Below, in pieces: positions 1 through 8,878 of a stretch of DNA of 64,000 nt (position 1 is its first letter; each line of letters starts with the position of its first letter). The translations under genes were made by a program, and so were the position numbers. Source of the DNA: Ignavibacteriales bacterium. Its GTDB lineage: Bacteria; Bacteroidota; Ignavibacteria; Ignavibacteriales; Ignavibacteriaceae. The DNA is taken from contig CP065001.1 of the NCBI GenBank assembly GCA_016700155.1, forward strand, positions 3,720,001 through 3,784,000, written 5' to 3'. The notes beneath the pieces were generated by a model, which made no database searches, was not told where the DNA came from, and saw nothing but the letters and a program-made list of their open reading frames with translations.

Positions 1-1763
1 TCTCCGGTTAGTGCAAGGAATACTTCGGGTTTTAAGATTAGCTGAGTAACTTTTAAACTTGAAAGACCGTTATTCAATTGTACAAACGTGCTACCATTAT
101 CACTAGTTTTAAGAACGCCTAAAGAAGAAGAAGAATAGCTGCTCATAGCCATATACAATTCACTATTGAATAAATACATATTATTTGCAATTTGATTTTC
201 AAACAAAACCTGTTCATTAAAACCAGGCTCTTTCTTAACAACCCACCGTCTATATTCAATTGACGGGGGTGGCGTTGGATATAGAATAAGATTGAATGAC
301 AAAAAAAGTGCCCCTGATAAATTTTCAATGATTGAATGTGCATCAGTTGATGCATTACAAGCACATGTTTGACTGAATTGAGTTATCCAACTACTCCCAA
401 AATCAGTTGACTTAAGTCCTATTATATAAAATCCTTGGACAACAAGATTCTGAATTGTAAATATGTAGCCCGAATCATTTATAAAAATATTCTTAATTTC
501 TCTCGGGTTATCCGATTCCATGTCATGTGGGATTTCCCACGTCAACCCAAAATCGGTGGAACGATATAGATATTTCGAAGTAGCATATATGTTTCCGAAG
601 TTATCATTTTTAATGAATTTTATTGATGGATGTACAGATGTTTCTACCCAGGATTCCCCAACCTCTTCAGAGTGCATTAATCCTCTCGCGGTTCCGATAA
701 GTTTTCTTCCTTCAGCAGAAAGATTTAAAATATCACTAACAATTGCATTTCTATCATGATACTCAAAACACAAAGACCATTGATTACTAGATATGATCGA
801 AGTTCTCAAGCCATTTGATGTAGCTATAAAGAACTTATTTTCAACTCTTATAAAATCATGTGCTTTTAATCCTGCCAACCCCATGAGTTGCCAGTTTGAT
901 CCTCCATCTGATGATAAAATCATATTGTAATAAGTATAACCAGAATCAACCCAACCTGTGTACCCCTTATATTCAAGAGCAGCATAAATATTATTTTCAG
1001 TATCAATAAATAATTTTTGTATTATTCCTGAATATATTTCATTCCAATTGATACCATCAGTAGATTTATATATTAATCCACTGGCACCGTGATACTTGAA
1101 GGTATAAAAATTTCCCAGTCGATCAATCTTAAAGTCATTTGAAAAAGAAACTTCCATAATAGAAACTAATTGCCAGGAATTACCATCATCTGTTGATTTA
1201 TATAATTTGGAGTTAGGATAACTATGTAAAAGGATATATATGTTTTCAACCGAATCTTTTTCAATTCCAACTACTGAATATCCATCAGTGGGCAAACCTG
1301 CCATAGGTGATGTCCAGGTATTCCCCCCATCATTTGAAATATAGATGCATGGTAGAATACTGGTATGTCCAGATGAAACCATAAAAAGATTTCCATTCGC
1401 ATCAAATTCCAAATCCGTTATAAAATATACAGAGTGTTGGAATAATTGTTTTTCATTCCAGGTGAGACCGATATCAGTCGAATAAAGATACCCTCCAATA
1501 ATCCCCGCATATATTGTTCCTGCAGGACTAATGTCTATACATTGCACCACATTGTTTAACGTTGCAACTTTGCTCCAATTACTTTGAGCTATATCACTTC
1601 TAAAAACTTCATTTTCATTTGTGATAGCTAATACATATCCATTAGGATGATACGCTACTTTTTGAATATCCGGTGTAGCTAACGGACTGTTCATCATCTG
1701 CCATTGTGAATATGCTGATTGCAAAAAAAGAAATGCAAAAAGAAAAGTGAATATTGTTTTCAT
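1..1763 (-). CDS. Secreted BNR/YCF48-like beta-propeller protein (C-terminus outside window)
   Basis: The reading frame is open from an ATG at 1763 to the window edge (about 587 codons), so the C-terminus is missing. The first 21 residues are a signal peptide (MKTIFTFLFAFLFLQSAYSQ, then WQM). The body has repeated Asp-box-like motifs such as STDIGLTWNE, SNDGGNTWTS, STDDGNSWQL, SSDGGSNWQL and STDFGLTWEI, spaced about 40-60 residues apart. This is the pattern of sortilin/sialidase/YCF48-type beta-propellers. A ribosome site-like AGG lies 5-6 bases before the ATG. The protein is probably exported and may end in a T9SS sorting domain beyond the edge (inference). No catalytic residues could be assigned, so an enzymatic role is not claimed. 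Confidence 0.8.
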   Translation of the reverse strand, partial: MKTIFTFLFAFLFLQSAYSQWQMMNSPLATPDIQKVAYHPNGYVLAITNENEVFRSDIAQSNWSKVATLNNVVQCIDISPAGTIYAGIIGGYLYSTDIGLTWNEKQLFQHSVYFITDLEFDANGNLFMVSSGHTSILPCIYISNDGGNTWTSPMAGLPTDGYSVVGIEKDSVENIYILLHSYPNSKLYKSTDDGNSWQLVSIMEVSFSNDFKIDRLGNFYTFKYHGASGLIYKSTDGINWNEIYSGIIQKLFIDTENNIYAALEYKGYTGWVDSGYTYYNMILSSDGGSNWQLMGLAGLKAHDFIRVENKFFIATSNGLRTSIISSNQWSLCFEYHDRNAIVSDILNLSAEGRKLIGTARGLMHSEEVGESWVETSVHPSIKFIKNDNFGNIYATSKYLYRSTDFGLTWEIPHDMESDNPREIKNIFINDSGYIFTIQNLVVQGFYIIGLKSTDFGSSWITQFSQTCACNASTDAHSIIENLSGALFLSFNLILYPTPPPSIEYRRWVVKKEPGFNEQVLFENQIANNMYLFNSELYMAMSSYSSSSLGVLKTSDNGSTFVQLNNGLSSLKVTQLILKPEVFLALTG

Positions 1764-1864
1764 ATTCCTACCCTGATATTCATTAAGAATATATTTATTC
1801 GCTATAACTAAGCAGTTTAGGACTACAAAATCAAATTATTAATGTTTGATAAGCAGCAATTAAT

Positions 1865-1890
1865 AGCCGTTCCAATTATTCAGAACGGCT
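1865..1890 (-). terminator. Possible hairpin terminator after the Ig-repeat T9SS gene
   Basis: An 8-bp perfect stem (AGCCGTTC / GAACGGCT) with a 10-base loop lies 26 bases downstream of the stop of the gene at 1916-4372. The minus-strand 3' side lacks a clear U tract, whereas the plus side has a T-rich stretch, so its direction is uncertain. Confidence 0.35.
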
Positions 1891-1915
1891 CTTTCATTTT
1901 TTAATGCTTATATAA

Positions 1916-4372
1916 TTATTTTATTAAAATCATCTTCTTACTTGATGTAAATCCACCGGAACTTAGTTTATAGATATACATTCCGCTTGCCAGTGATGAT
2001 CCATCAAACTCTACTTCATAACTACCTGCTTCTTTGTATTCATTTACTAATGTTGCTACTTCATTGCCAAGTACATCATATACTTTTATTGTTTGATGAC
2101 TGCCAACTGGTGACTGCCAACTTATTGTTGTTGTTGGGTTAAACGGATTCGGATAATTCTGCGATAATTCATACTTAAATGGTATCAGGCTTACTTTTAC
2201 TTCTTCGGAATATGTATAGGTTCCGTCATAGTCTATCTGTTTTAACCGGTAGTATGCTTCACTCGAATTTATTCCAGCTACATCATCTATGTAAGTATAA
2301 TCACTTCTTTCCGATGTAGTACCTTGGCCGGGTTTGAAATCAATGATAGTCCATTCTGAGTTTATTGTTTTCCTTTGTACTTCAAAACCGCTGTTATTTG
2401 TTTCTGAACCTGTACTCCAGTCAAGTTGAATGTCTGCTCCAACCACAGATGCTGAAAAGGATAACAATTCAGCAGGAGTATTTTCTGAATAATTTACTAA
2501 CATTTTAAGTGTGTTAAATGCTACAGGATCTTGAACCACAAAACTACCAGTCCCGCTTATATACACGTTAATGAATGAGCCATTTATAACATCCTGAATA
2601 AAACCATTTATTCCTTCAGTTAGATACCACCGTAACTCAATACCGTTATTCATATTTTTTTGATAAGATATTCTGTACTCTTTTGAACCCACATATGATT
2701 CTGGTGCTTGTCTTATATCCCTATATGAACTGTGAGTACCTGAAAAATTATTCCGTGGGAGAATTAATCTTTTATCGAATGCCCCGATTGGTGGAAGTGG
2801 CGGCAGATTTGATTCACTAAATATCTCATCGATACCATCATTTGCTAACGGATGAGTACCAAAATACAAATTACCAGATGCTGTACCACTAACTACTTCA
2901 ATTCTACACTCGGCAGAAGGGGTTAGAAGATAATTTGCAACAATAATCGAGTCAGGTGAATTAACCGCATTATGGTAAATCCTGACAATTCCCAATTCTG
3001 AACCTGAGGCTGAGTTAAGATATACTTCAAAAACTTTTGTAGAACCAGGCGGTACTGAAACAGGAAACAAATTCGGAACTACTGCATAGTGATTATTTGT
3101 TGAGATTATATTCGTAATTAATAGTGTATCAGCCATGCCTGTGTTTGTTACCCAAAATATTCTTTGGGAAGGGTCAGACGTAAAAAATAAAGAAGAAACA
3201 TTTAGAACACACTGTGCCCCTGTCGCAACTGATCTAACACGCAGCATTGAAGGTGAGCCCGGGGCATTATGATCAAATTCCAGCAATCCAGTTTGTAATG
3301 TATCCGCTGAAATATAGGTAACAAAAAACTCGTGACTTGAGCGAGGTTCAATTTCAATCGGAAAAATAACCGGCAGAATATTGAAATAATTATTTGTTGA
3401 GTTTACAGAATTTATGTTCAATGAATTAAGATATCCATTATTGAAAACAGTTACTGGAATAGTGTCAATTGTTCCCAGTAATTGTTGTGGAAAAACTATT
3501 TCGTTCGATGAAAATTCTAATAGAGGACCAGGAGGTAAACCGGGTGGAGAGGATAAGTTTACATATGCGGGTGATCCTGAAGCATTATGAATAATTTCCA
3601 TTGAACCGGTTTGTGATAGTGAAGTTGCAGTGCATATCACATAAAAATCTAAAGAAGATTGCGGAGCAATAAAAATCGGAAATGAATTGGGTAAAACTAT
3701 AAAGTGAGTATTTGTAAATATGATAGAAGAAATGTTTAGCGGATTTGATAAGCCATAGTTAGAAATAGTTAATTGCAAAGTATCTGTAGAACCAACCGGA
3801 ACAGGACTGAAATTTAATGATGTAGAAGATATCCCGAATATCGGTCCTGACGGATCACCGCCTACATTATTATAAAACATTGTAAGGTTAGCAGAGCCAA
3901 GCTCGATGTAAGGAACTGAATAAGTTCCTTCTCCGGATAGTGTACCACTGTTAAAAAGCACTCCTCCAAATAGATCTCTTACTTCCATCGTTATCCCAAT
4001 CGGCAGGTTGTATGAAATTGAAAACCCAATGGAATTGGAGGATAACTGCCATCTTAGTCTATGTTGATGAGAGCCTGTATAGGGAAATGATGGCGCATTT
4101 CTGTAATCCTTCCAAACTAATGCCTGCACACCATAAGGATAAAGATCAAGTGCACAAAAAAACATTCCGGTCGGTGGGAATATTGGAAGCGGCGCTTCAC
4201 CCAAGTGCGGATCTATTCCGGTTGTTGCAGTTGAATCAACGCCAACATTTACAACCTGTGAAGAAATTCCATCTGAAAGATTCAGGGGAATATCAACACG
4301 CGGAGTGATTGTTTGACCTGATAGGTATTCAAATGAAAAGGAAACAATTAAGAACAAAAAAAAATTTTTCAT
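1916..4372 (-). CDS. T9SS-sorted secreted protein with choice-of-anchor D (Ig-like) repeats
   Basis: The chosen start gives an 818-residue protein beginning MKNFFLFLIVSFSFEYLSGQ, a clear signal peptide; GAGGT lies just upstream. A longer start 48 bases upstream would put a charged tail before the signal and is unlikely. The middle carries three or more Ig-like repeats of about 100 residues of the HYDIN/ASPM choice-of-anchor D type (FSPVPVGSTDTLQLTISN, then FPQQLLGTIDTIPVTVFN). The C-terminus has a fibronectin-like segment (IQLDWSTGSETNNSGFEVQR) and a type A T9SS sorting domain with NYPNPFNPTTTI and a terminal KKMILIK. T9SS cargo is moved across the outer membrane and anchored or released there. 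The ligand or role is unknown. It runs in the same direction as the propeller gene downstream. Confidence 0.85.
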   Translation of the reverse strand: MKNFFLFLIVSFSFEYLSGQTITPRVDIPLNLSDGISSQVVNVGVDSTATTGIDPHLGEAPLPIFPPTGMFFCALDLYPYGVQALVWKDYRNAPSFPYTGSHQHRLRWQLSSNSIGFSISYNLPIGITMEVRDLFGGVLFNSGTLSGEGTYSVPYIELGSANLTMFYNNVGGDPSGPIFGISSTSLNFSPVPVGSTDTLQLTISNYGLSNPLNISSIIFTNTHFIVLPNSFPIFIAPQSSLDFYVICTATSLSQTGSMEIIHNASGSPAYVNLSSPPGLPPGPLLEFSSNEIVFPQQLLGTIDTIPVTVFNNGYLNSLNINSVNSTNNYFNILPVIFPIEIEPRSSHEFFVTYISADTLQTGLLEFDHNAPGSPSMLRVRSVATGAQCVLNVSSLFFTSDPSQRIFWVTNTGMADTLLITNIISTNNHYAVVPNLFPVSVPPGSTKVFEVYLNSASGSELGIVRIYHNAVNSPDSIIVANYLLTPSAECRIEVVSGTASGNLYFGTHPLANDGIDEIFSESNLPPLPPIGAFDKRLILPRNNFSGTHSSYRDIRQAPESYVGSKEYRISYQKNMNNGIELRWYLTEGINGFIQDVINGSFINVYISGTGSFVVQDPVAFNTLKMLVNYSENTPAELLSFSASVVGADIQLDWSTGSETNNSGFEVQRKTINSEWTIIDFKPGQGTTSERSDYTYIDDVAGINSSEAYYRLKQIDYDGTYTYSEEVKVSLIPFKYELSQNYPNPFNPTTTISWQSPVGSHQTIKVYDVLGNEVATLVNEYKEAGSYEVEFDGSSLASGMYIYKLSSGGFTSSKKMILIK

Positions 4373-4540
4373 ATTTACCTCAAGAGAATATATATACAAT
4401 TTTAAGTTTGCTAATGACACCTGACTTATATTCTCTCCCTGCCTTCAACCAAAACTTAGTTTAATTGACCTGAAGAATCAACGACCTGCAAATAATATCA
4501 ATTGCTTATTGACAATTAAATTTTCATTTGCTTAACAAAA

Positions 4541-4563
4541 AAGCCGCATAAAAAATGCGGCTT
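4541..4563 (-). terminator. Rho-independent terminator of the dihaem cytochrome gene
   Basis: A perfect 9-bp stem (AAGCCGCAT / ATGCGGCTT) with a 5-base loop is followed on the minus strand by a run of T. It starts 26 bases after the cytochrome stop codon. Confidence 0.85.
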
Positions 4564-4588
4564 TATGATTTTGATGGTGTAAAAGAAT

Positions 4589-5575
4589 CTATTTCTTCGC
4601 CAGAGTAAATCTCTCAACTTTATTCTTTACAGGTTTTGCGGTTCTTAAGTATTCATATATTGCTCCAAGATCTTCATCAGTCATTCCTGTGTACATTAAC
4701 CACGGCATTGGTGTATTAAATTCTTTGTTCATATCAACAGGAATATTCTTTGCTTCTTCTGTTCCATAATTTCTGAACCTCTTGATAAAATCTTCTTTGG
4801 TCCACTTACCAATTCCAGTTTCTTCATCAGGAGTTATATTTAATGAACGAACAACTCCTGCAGGAAAATTAAATTCAGCACCACCCGCGAAAGTCATGCC
4901 CGGCAAGGGTTCTCCCTTATCCGATTGCGTATGACATTCATTGCAGGATGCTATTGTAACAAGATATTTTCCATAAGCAGTTGTGTTCGATTTATCTATC
5001 TCCGGTGCAGGTGTATATTGCGGAATCGGCATTGTCTTAACAATAAAATTCAATGGAAAGTTGAGTTCGGTTTCAGGAACATCTCTTTGTTTAGATTGCA
5101 GAGTCCTGATATATGCGACTAATGAATATGCATCTTCTTTAGTTAATTGATTGTAATTAGGATAAGGCATCATAGGGAACAATGCTTTATTGTCCTTTGT
5201 TACCCCGCAAGTCATTGCACGTAATATTTCACCGTCAGACCATGAACCAAGATTTGCGGGAGTAAGATTTTTAGTAACGACTTTACCGGGGAAACCAATG
5301 TTTTCATCAAACACCTCCCCGCCGCTACCTTCAGTTCCCGGTTTTATTGGACCTGCAAATTTTGTAAAGTCTCTCTCCGAATGACAATCGATGCAAACAG
5401 CAACATGATTAGCAAGATAATCACCCCTGGCAATTCTTTCAGATGTAGCTTCTATCTTAATATCCGAAGGCGGATCAACTTTTGGATAAGTGGAATTGAA
5501 GTAAATGAGCGCCCCAACCAGCAAGACTACAATGATAACAACAAGAGTTCCAAGAATCTTAAAGAACTTTTTCAT
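4589..5575 (-). CDS. Membrane-anchored dihaem cytochrome c
   Basis: The 328-residue protein has an N-terminal hydrophobic anchor (residues about 7-26) followed by two c-type haem sites: CIDCH at 61-65 and CNECH at 211-215. Met-rich loops (MMPYPNY about 135, MPWLMY about 290) could give the distal Met ligands. The two-domain layout resembles the cytochrome subunits of alcohol, aldehyde or gluconate dehydrogenases, but no dehydrogenase lies nearby. It should sit on the periplasmic face of the inner membrane and carry electrons. It is a paralogue of the gene at 8879-9859: both haem motifs fall at identical residue numbers. It is separated from the upstream operon by 492 bases and has its own terminator, so it is probably transcribed alone. 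Confidence 0.88.
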   Translation of the reverse strand: MKKFFKILGTLVVIIVVLLVGALIYFNSTYPKVDPPSDIKIEATSERIARGDYLANHVAVCIDCHSERDFTKFAGPIKPGTEGSGGEVFDENIGFPGKVVTKNLTPANLGSWSDGEILRAMTCGVTKDNKALFPMMPYPNYNQLTKEDAYSLVAYIRTLQSKQRDVPETELNFPLNFIVKTMPIPQYTPAPEIDKSNTTAYGKYLVTIASCNECHTQSDKGEPLPGMTFAGGAEFNFPAGVVRSLNITPDEETGIGKWTKEDFIKRFRNYGTEEAKNIPVDMNKEFNTPMPWLMYTGMTDEDLGAIYEYLRTAKPVKNKVERFTLAKK

Positions 5576-5721
5576 TCGATCTCCTATGATTGTTGGTTTG
5601 ATTAATTTTAATCCCCCGCCGCAGAAAATAAATTGAACTGAAAGGTATTACATGAGAATGTGAACAATTGTAGTTTTCCTTTTAAGCATAAGTGTGGATT
5701 TGATGACAGATGAAAACCACC

Positions 5722-5740
5722 CGGAGGAAGTAATCCTCCG
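5722..5740. repeat. Perfect 7-bp hairpin
   Basis: CGGAGGA and TCCTCCG flank a 5-base loop. No T tract follows on either strand, so it is not a standard terminator. It could be an mRNA leader structure of the cytochrome gene; no function is assigned. Confidence 0.5.
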
Positions 5741-5987
5741 TGATGGCTGCAATGATAGAGAACTTATTTTTATTTGTCAACACGCAACTATTAATAGTCC
5801 GGTTAACTGTTTCGTCTTCTGAATGACACTCTTCTTCTTCTGAAATTAAGTATTGAGGTTATATCAATATTCTTTCGGGTGAGAAGATACTGAATCAGTA
5901 AATCCATTTTATTCTTTCTGTTAAGTGTTAAAAGCATATTTGTTTATATAATTTTTTTTGTTGTTAGTGTATTAGAGTTCTGTCCAA

Positions 5988-6030
5988 ACGCATTCCGCCT
6001 GTGAAGACACACCACAGGCAATGAATGCGT
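5988..6030. repeat. Two-part hairpin downstream of the SRPBCC gene
   Basis: Outer arms ACGCATT / AATGCGT and inner arms GCCTGTG / CACAGGC pair around a 9-base loop with a small internal bulge. It lies 38 bases beyond the SRPBCC stop, where an operon terminator would be expected, although a minus-strand U tract is not adjacent. Confidence 0.5.
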
Positions 6031-6067
6031 AATTCTTTATAAATTTTTTGAAATTTTTGAAGAACTT

Positions 6068-6559
6068 TTATGAATAGAACCCGAAAGGAATTTTATACTC
6101 AGTGTATTGACGTACCTTGTAAACATACTCTTCATCAAGAATCATTTTCAGTTTTTCAAGATCACGTTTTACTCTTTTTGAATACATTGAAACAATAAAC
6201 GGAGAAAACAATTTGTAAACTCCTCTCAGTTCAAGCGAAAGAGAGTAAGTAAAATTGGTTGAACCGTTCACATCCTTTAATTCTCTGTAACCGTTCACCG
6301 GAACTTCCGATACAACTGATCTGAATGCTATCCGGTTATAGGGCGAATACTCTGTTACTCTTGCGACGGTAATAAAATTTCTTCCCAGCATTTTCATAGT
6401 CTCACGTGTCCTTGTACCGATAAAAATATTATCTCTTGTTGAACATTTCATATCAATCACACCCTCGCGCCATTTTACATCATTTGAGTAATCGGATATA
6501 AATCCGAAAACAAAATTTGCGGGAGCGTTTATCATTATTTCATCTTTTATCGTTGCCAT
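6068..6559 (-). CDS. SRPBCC-family lipid/hydrophobic ligand-binding protein
   Basis: The 163-residue soluble protein opens with a typical SRPBCC (START/Bet v1, polyketide cyclase-like) start: IKDEIMINAPANFVFGFISD, followed by DVKWREGV. The family makes a helix-grip fold with a hydrophobic cavity. No signal peptide is seen, so it should be cytoplasmic. It is the last gene of a compact six-gene run (11072 down to 6068), 35 bases after a barrel gene, which links it by transcription to envelope proteins. The ligand is unknown. The family assignment is by pattern; the exact subfamily is not resolved. Confidence 0.75.
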   Translation of the reverse strand: MATIKDEIMINAPANFVFGFISDYSNDVKWREGVIDMKCSTRDNIFIGTRTRETMKMLGRNFITVARVTEYSPYNRIAFRSVVSEVPVNGYRELKDVNGSTNFTYSLSLELRGVYKLFSPFIVSMYSKRVKRDLEKLKMILDEEYVYKVRQYTEYKIPFGFYS

Positions 6560-6594
6560 CGTTTTCTCTCTTGGTTTAAAGTTTTAGTATTTCG

Positions 6595-7266
6595 TTATAA
6601 CACTGCAAACTTGAAAGCTACATTTGCCTGTATGGTAAGGATCTTCCAGTTAACGTCTTCAACTACATTGGTAAGTCCGTAACCAAAAGTTACCTGCGGG
6701 GCGATATCAAATCCGTTTGCAACACGGATATTATAACCCATGCCTGCTTTCAGTTCAAAACGGACATTTGTATTTCTGATAGTACCTTTGGATTTGCGGG
6801 TTGTATTTTGTCCGTCAAATGTCCAGCCGGGAGTTGTTATCTTTTCAACAATTTCATTCTCAGCACTCAGGTTAAAACCTATAGCCGGTCCGATCATAAG
6901 ATAAAATCTTGACGGGAATTGAAATTTAAATAATGGTTCAATAGTGAAGTAAGAAAGACTTACACTATTTTCAATCGTACCTACAACACCAGGTTGAAAC
7001 GTAATATCATCTTCATACGAACCGCTTCTGTTGTCATAGAAGCCAATGTTTGTTAATAAGCCGACGGATTGATTGAACTGCATATCTATCAGAGCGCCTG
7101 CAGTTACACCAAAACCATTCCCGCTTTGATTTAAATCCGATCCATTGTGAATACTGAATCCCATGCCTGTTACAGGCGCAACTGACATCCTGAACTGGGC
7201 AAATGAGTTTGAAGATAACAGCAGCAATATTGCTGCAACAGTTAAAAGAATTTTTTTGTTTTTCAT
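6595..7266 (-). CDS. Outer-membrane beta-barrel protein (PorT/OmpW-like size)
   Basis: The 223-residue protein has a signal peptide (MKNKKILLTVAAILLLLSSN, cleaved after SFA) and alternating hydrophobic/polar strands typical of small 8-10-stranded barrels (for example FYLMIGPAIGFNLSAENE and VRFELKAGMGYNI). It ends with a hydrophobic Phe-rich strand (QANVAFKFAVL). It lies 37 bases after the larger barrel gene and 35 bases before the SRPBCC gene. Function is unknown; the predicted location is the outer membrane. Confidence 0.75.
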   Translation of the reverse strand: MKNKKILLTVAAILLLLSSNSFAQFRMSVAPVTGMGFSIHNGSDLNQSGNGFGVTAGALIDMQFNQSVGLLTNIGFYDNRSGSYEDDITFQPGVVGTIENSVSLSYFTIEPLFKFQFPSRFYLMIGPAIGFNLSAENEIVEKITTPGWTFDGQNTTRKSKGTIRNTNVRFELKAGMGYNIRVANGFDIAPQVTFGYGLTNVVEDVNWKILTIQANVAFKFAVL

Positions 7267-7303
7267 TTTTGTTTTCCTTTTATTTTTTTTGATTGTTATT
7301 TGT

Positions 7304-8860
7304 TTACCATCCGAATCTTATCTGCGCAAAGAAAGAGTAATCCTCAACAAAGTTATCATATGCATATGCGGCATCAAGATGAAATACCCGGAGATTCACC
7401 CCAAAACCGACTGTTGGTCTTTTATCTGCAAGTCCTGCCCGCACTGAAAGATAATTTTCAAACAGCCTGTATTCAGTACCTATTCTGAATCTTTCAAAAT
7501 AATCTGTGTACTTTTCATCCTGTGCAATCATATCAACCCATTCAAGTGACACGTCCCAGTCTTTTGTTATAGGATGTGTTGCCCCGGTATTTATGAGCAG
7601 AGGAGCCTGCAGTTCAAAAGGAGAAATTATATCGACCATCTGGCTTATCTGATATAGAAGGGTATCTCCCGCAGGATCCGGAGTGTAATTTCCGTTTTGA
7701 TCAACATGACCAACTAAAATTTGATTTGTATTCTGATCACGTGCGTAGTCGTATCCAATTAAGTTCGCAGGAATATTTACATTCGAAGTGATTTTAGTAA
7801 CAGGAATCAGGTTCTGAATTGATAATCCGATTTCTGTTTCTGTTTTTTCAAATTTATACAGTGCGCCTAAATCAATTGTAAATCCTGTAACATTCTTTTT
7901 AAGTTCTTTACCTGCTTCAACGAGTATATGTTCATAGTTATCTGCCGTGATAAACTTTGTTGAAAGTCTTCTGTTAATAACTTTAAGATTTGCGCCCACC
8001 TGAAAATTTTTCGTGACTTCAAATCCGTAACCAACAGCAGCAACAATGTCGGCATAACTCATAGCAAACATCTGCGGAAGAACACTGGTGGAAATGTTAT
8101 TTGAATTATCTATAATCTCAGCAGCAATAGCCGCCAGGTTTAAAAGAAACTCAGTTGTTATTTCACTGGCGTCATTAGGTATTTGCAGGTTCCTTAATTG
8201 TATCATTGCCTCTGTGGGCAGCCCGATAAATCCTGCCTGCCCGGTTCCATGTACTGAAAAGCCAAAGTTTCCAAACTGTCCTGATATCGTTGGAATAATC
8301 CTTACTCCGTGTACATCCGGATCATTATAATCTCCAATTACCTGGTCTGATAGTCTTGTTGGAAAGTCCAGCGCATCTTTTAATTTTTTTAGAGCGTTGT
8401 TGTAATCATCATAGGTTTGCGCAACTCTGAAATCATTGTAAGAATCATAAACCTGTTGAAGAAAATAGCCATCCCTTAATTGAGCCTGATTATTCCTTAC
8501 AAAATTAGCAGCTTCAAAAGTGGTAGCCGGCATACTTGCGCTTAAATTCAAAACATCAAAAGTATTTTTCTTTCTTGAAAGAAGCGCCGGATTGTACATC
8601 ATCGCATTGAAATATTTTCCGTTTGCGATTTGTGTTTTTCCCATACCAATTGATTTAACATTTTCAGGATTAACTGAAAAAGGAAGATCCGTTTTATCAA
8701 GAAAAGCAGTTGTATCTGGGTAAGTCAGTTCTCTGTAAATAACGTAACCTCCCTGCGCTTTTATTATTCCGCTGCTAAGTAAAATTATCATTAGTAAAAC
8801 CCAGAGAATAATTCGCGATGAACTTGCTTTGCCTTCCGGCTGAATGTTTCTTGTTTTCAC
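7304..8860 (-). CDS. Outer-membrane barrel protein, TraF/FadL-like
   Basis: The 518-residue protein has a long basic N-terminus and a signal segment (RIILWVLLMIILLSSGIIKA). Residues about 65-110 carry SIGMGKTQIANG and AMMYNPALL, the 'all-glycine/NPA' opening seen in FadL-like and conjugal-TraF-like outer-membrane proteins. The rest is rich in barrel strands and closes with a terminal aromatic strand (DYSFFAQIRFGW). It lies 18 bases after the second cytochrome gene in the same operon. Members of this group often take up hydrophobic compounds or have unknown roles; a transport role here is inference. No conjugation genes are nearby. Confidence 0.65.
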   Translation of the reverse strand: MKTRNIQPEGKASSSRIILWVLLMIILLSSGIIKAQGGYVIYRELTYPDTTAFLDKTDLPFSVNPENVKSIGMGKTQIANGKYFNAMMYNPALLSRKKNTFDVLNLSASMPATTFEAANFVRNNQAQLRDGYFLQQVYDSYNDFRVAQTYDDYNNALKKLKDALDFPTRLSDQVIGDYNDPDVHGVRIIPTISGQFGNFGFSVHGTGQAGFIGLPTEAMIQLRNLQIPNDASEITTEFLLNLAAIAAEIIDNSNNISTSVLPQMFAMSYADIVAAVGYGFEVTKNFQVGANLKVINRRLSTKFITADNYEHILVEAGKELKKNVTGFTIDLGALYKFEKTETEIGLSIQNLIPVTKITSNVNIPANLIGYDYARDQNTNQILVGHVDQNGNYTPDPAGDTLLYQISQMVDIISPFELQAPLLINTGATHPITKDWDVSLEWVDMIAQDEKYTDYFERFRIGTEYRLFENYLSVRAGLADKRPTVGFGVNLRVFHLDAAYAYDNFVEDYSFFAQIRFGW

Positions 8861-8878
8861 GGTCTTCCTCTTTAAGTA

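Larger units (their letters stand above)
5576..6067. other. 492-bp gap with two hairpins, no gene recognised
   Basis: No convincing coding sequence is present; a 39-codon frame at 5703-5822 has no family features. The gap contains a perfect hairpin at 5722-5740 and a longer two-part hairpin at 5988-6030, listed separately. The promoter for the cytochrome gene at 4589-5575 presumably lies here, but I could not pick a reliable promoter motif. Confidence 0.5.

Noticed and set aside
5703..5822. 39-codon frame in the 492-bp gap
   Set aside because: No family motif and no ribosome site; it overlaps the hairpin at 5722. Likely chance.
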